From the NCBI GenBank assembly GCA_964560495.1, contig CAZLMM010000026.1, positions 1 to 64,000 on the forward strand: 64,000 bases of DNA, written 5' to 3'. Position 1 is the stretch's first letter. Each line of letters begins with the position of its first letter. Below the pieces are notes generated by a model. That model worked only from the letters and a program-made list of their open reading frames with translations, had not been told where the DNA came from and did not search any database. The translations under genes and the position numbers were made by a program. The DNA comes from UBA5069 sp964560495. GTDB lineage: Bacteria; Chloroflexota; Anaerolineae; Caldilineales; Caldilineaceae. This document shows positions 63,403 through 64,000 of this stretch, one piece after another.

Positions 63403-64000
63403 GTGGATGTCTTTCAACTTCGCAACCAGATCATTGATGACTACGCCGATTACATTGGCAGCTTCATCCATATCAGCGATGAGAGGATCCGGGAGCTTGT
63501 GGACTCGGAACTGCACAACGGTCTGTTGTGGCCGCAACCCTTGCTGCAGCTGAATCCTGGTTTTGAACCGGGCGCATGGATTCACGAACTCATCGCAGAA
63601 GGGCGCTTGCATGCTCTGTGCCAAGCGATTTTTGCCATCAAAGAAAACGACAAACCCAATCGGCCGCTGCGTCTCCACCGCCATCAGACCGATGCCATCT
63701 TTGCCGCCGCGTCGGGCGACAATTATGTGCTGACGACCGGGACCGGTTCGGGCAAGAGCCTGGCCTACATCGTCCCCATCGTGAACTTTGTCCTGCAGCG
63801 TGGCAGCGGCCAGGGCATTCGCGCGATTGTGGTCTATCCCATGAATGCGTTGGCCAACAGCCAGAAGAACGAGTTGGAGAAGTTCCTCTGTCGTGGCTTT
63901 CCAGAGGGCAAGCCGCCGGTCACCTTTCGGCGCTACACCGGCCAGGAAAATGAAGAAGAGCGCGCCGAAATCCTCGCCCATCCGCCCGACATTCTGCTCA
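63403..64000 (+). CDS. N-terminus of a large DEAD/DEAH-box helicase, partial at right edge
   Basis: Opens at GTG 63403 with AAAGGA 8 nt upstream and stays open to the window end (199 codons). N-terminal part: VFQLRNQIIDDYADYIGSF, LLWPQPLLQLNPGFEPG. Then a Q-motif-like LHRHQ (91-95), Walker A TTGTGSGKS (111-119) and motif Ia-like VVYPMNALANSQ, followed by FRRYTGQENEEERAEIL. This resembles long SF2 helicases that carry a DUF1998-type C-terminus and are often found in restriction or defence islands; that context lies beyond the window and is inference. Its promoter is interleaved with that of the divergent TRAP genes. Confidence 0.82.
   Translation, partial: MDVFQLRNQIIDDYADYIGSFIHISDERIRELVDSELHNGLLWPQPLLQLNPGFEPGAWIHELIAEGRLHALCQAIFAIKENDKPNRPLRLHRHQTDAIFAAASGDNYVLTTGTGSGKSLAYIVPIVNFVLQRGSGQGIRAIVVYPMNALANSQKNELEKFLCRGFPEGKPPVTFRRYTGQENEEERAEILAHPPDILL

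Overview
The window looks like a chromosomal contig from an uncultured or filamentous Chloroflexota bacterium, most likely Anaerolineae/Caldilineae. The evidence is high GC, very dense gene packing with many 4-bp stop/start overlaps, a secreted subtilase with a long Thr-Pro-rich linker, giant surface proteins built from Ca-binding and FG-GAP repeats, and secreted proteins ending in an (V/I)FLPV-x-x-R-like tail. No rRNA, tRNA, CRISPR array, transposase or prophage was recognised. Taxonomy is inferred from gene style only.

Layout. 1-157 (-): start of a zinc-finger protein that runs off the left edge. 626-11959 (+): SLC13-type transporter, CrtI-type oxidoreductase, three exported or membrane hydrolases including the subtilase, an SDR, a tocopherol-cyclase-like protein and a small membrane protein. 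12004-13919: a graveyard of gene fragments (two DNA-methyltransferase tails, a TumE-like toxin tail, two antitoxin-like remnants, an N-truncated DUF3800 gene followed by a structured-RNA element). 14034-21773 (+): a 2579-residue multi-lectin, pore-former-like protein without a signal peptide. 21909-30501 (-): eight tightly coupled genes (MFS, amidohydrolase, Rieske protein, glycosyltransferase, sugar acetyltransferase, sugar aminotransferase, MFS, GH4 glycosidase), apparently one operon of unknown product. 30740-38683: HtrA protease, UPF0182 membrane protein, a glycosyltransferase, TrmI tRNA methylase and a DUF6958-like protein next to a broken PadR gene. 39221-48863 (+): LacI regulator, inositol-phosphate synthase, polyamine-type substrate-binding lipoprotein, aldehyde dehydrogenase, PotA-like ATPase and two subunits of a molybdenum hydroxylase. 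49147-59559 (-): a 3470-residue surface protein. 59798-63254 (-): TAXI-TRAP transporter. 63403-64000 (+): start of a large DEAD/DEAH helicase leaving the right edge.

How the genes may work together. The LacI protein probably controls itself and inositol-phosphate synthase, because matching GCAA-N4-TTGC palindromes lie at both starts. The PotD/aldehyde dehydrogenase/PotA/Mo-hydroxylase run suggests uptake and oxidation of an amine or aldehyde, but ABC permeases and the usual FAD subunit are absent. The TRAP genes form a complete TAXI system driven by a consensus promoter interleaved with the promoter of the divergent helicase.

Two or three families of palindromic repeats sit in gene ends across 21-60 kb. 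The most novel candidates are the eight-gene sugar/Rieske operon, the nested-lectin giant protein, and the decayed DUF3800-RNA/toxin/methylase island.
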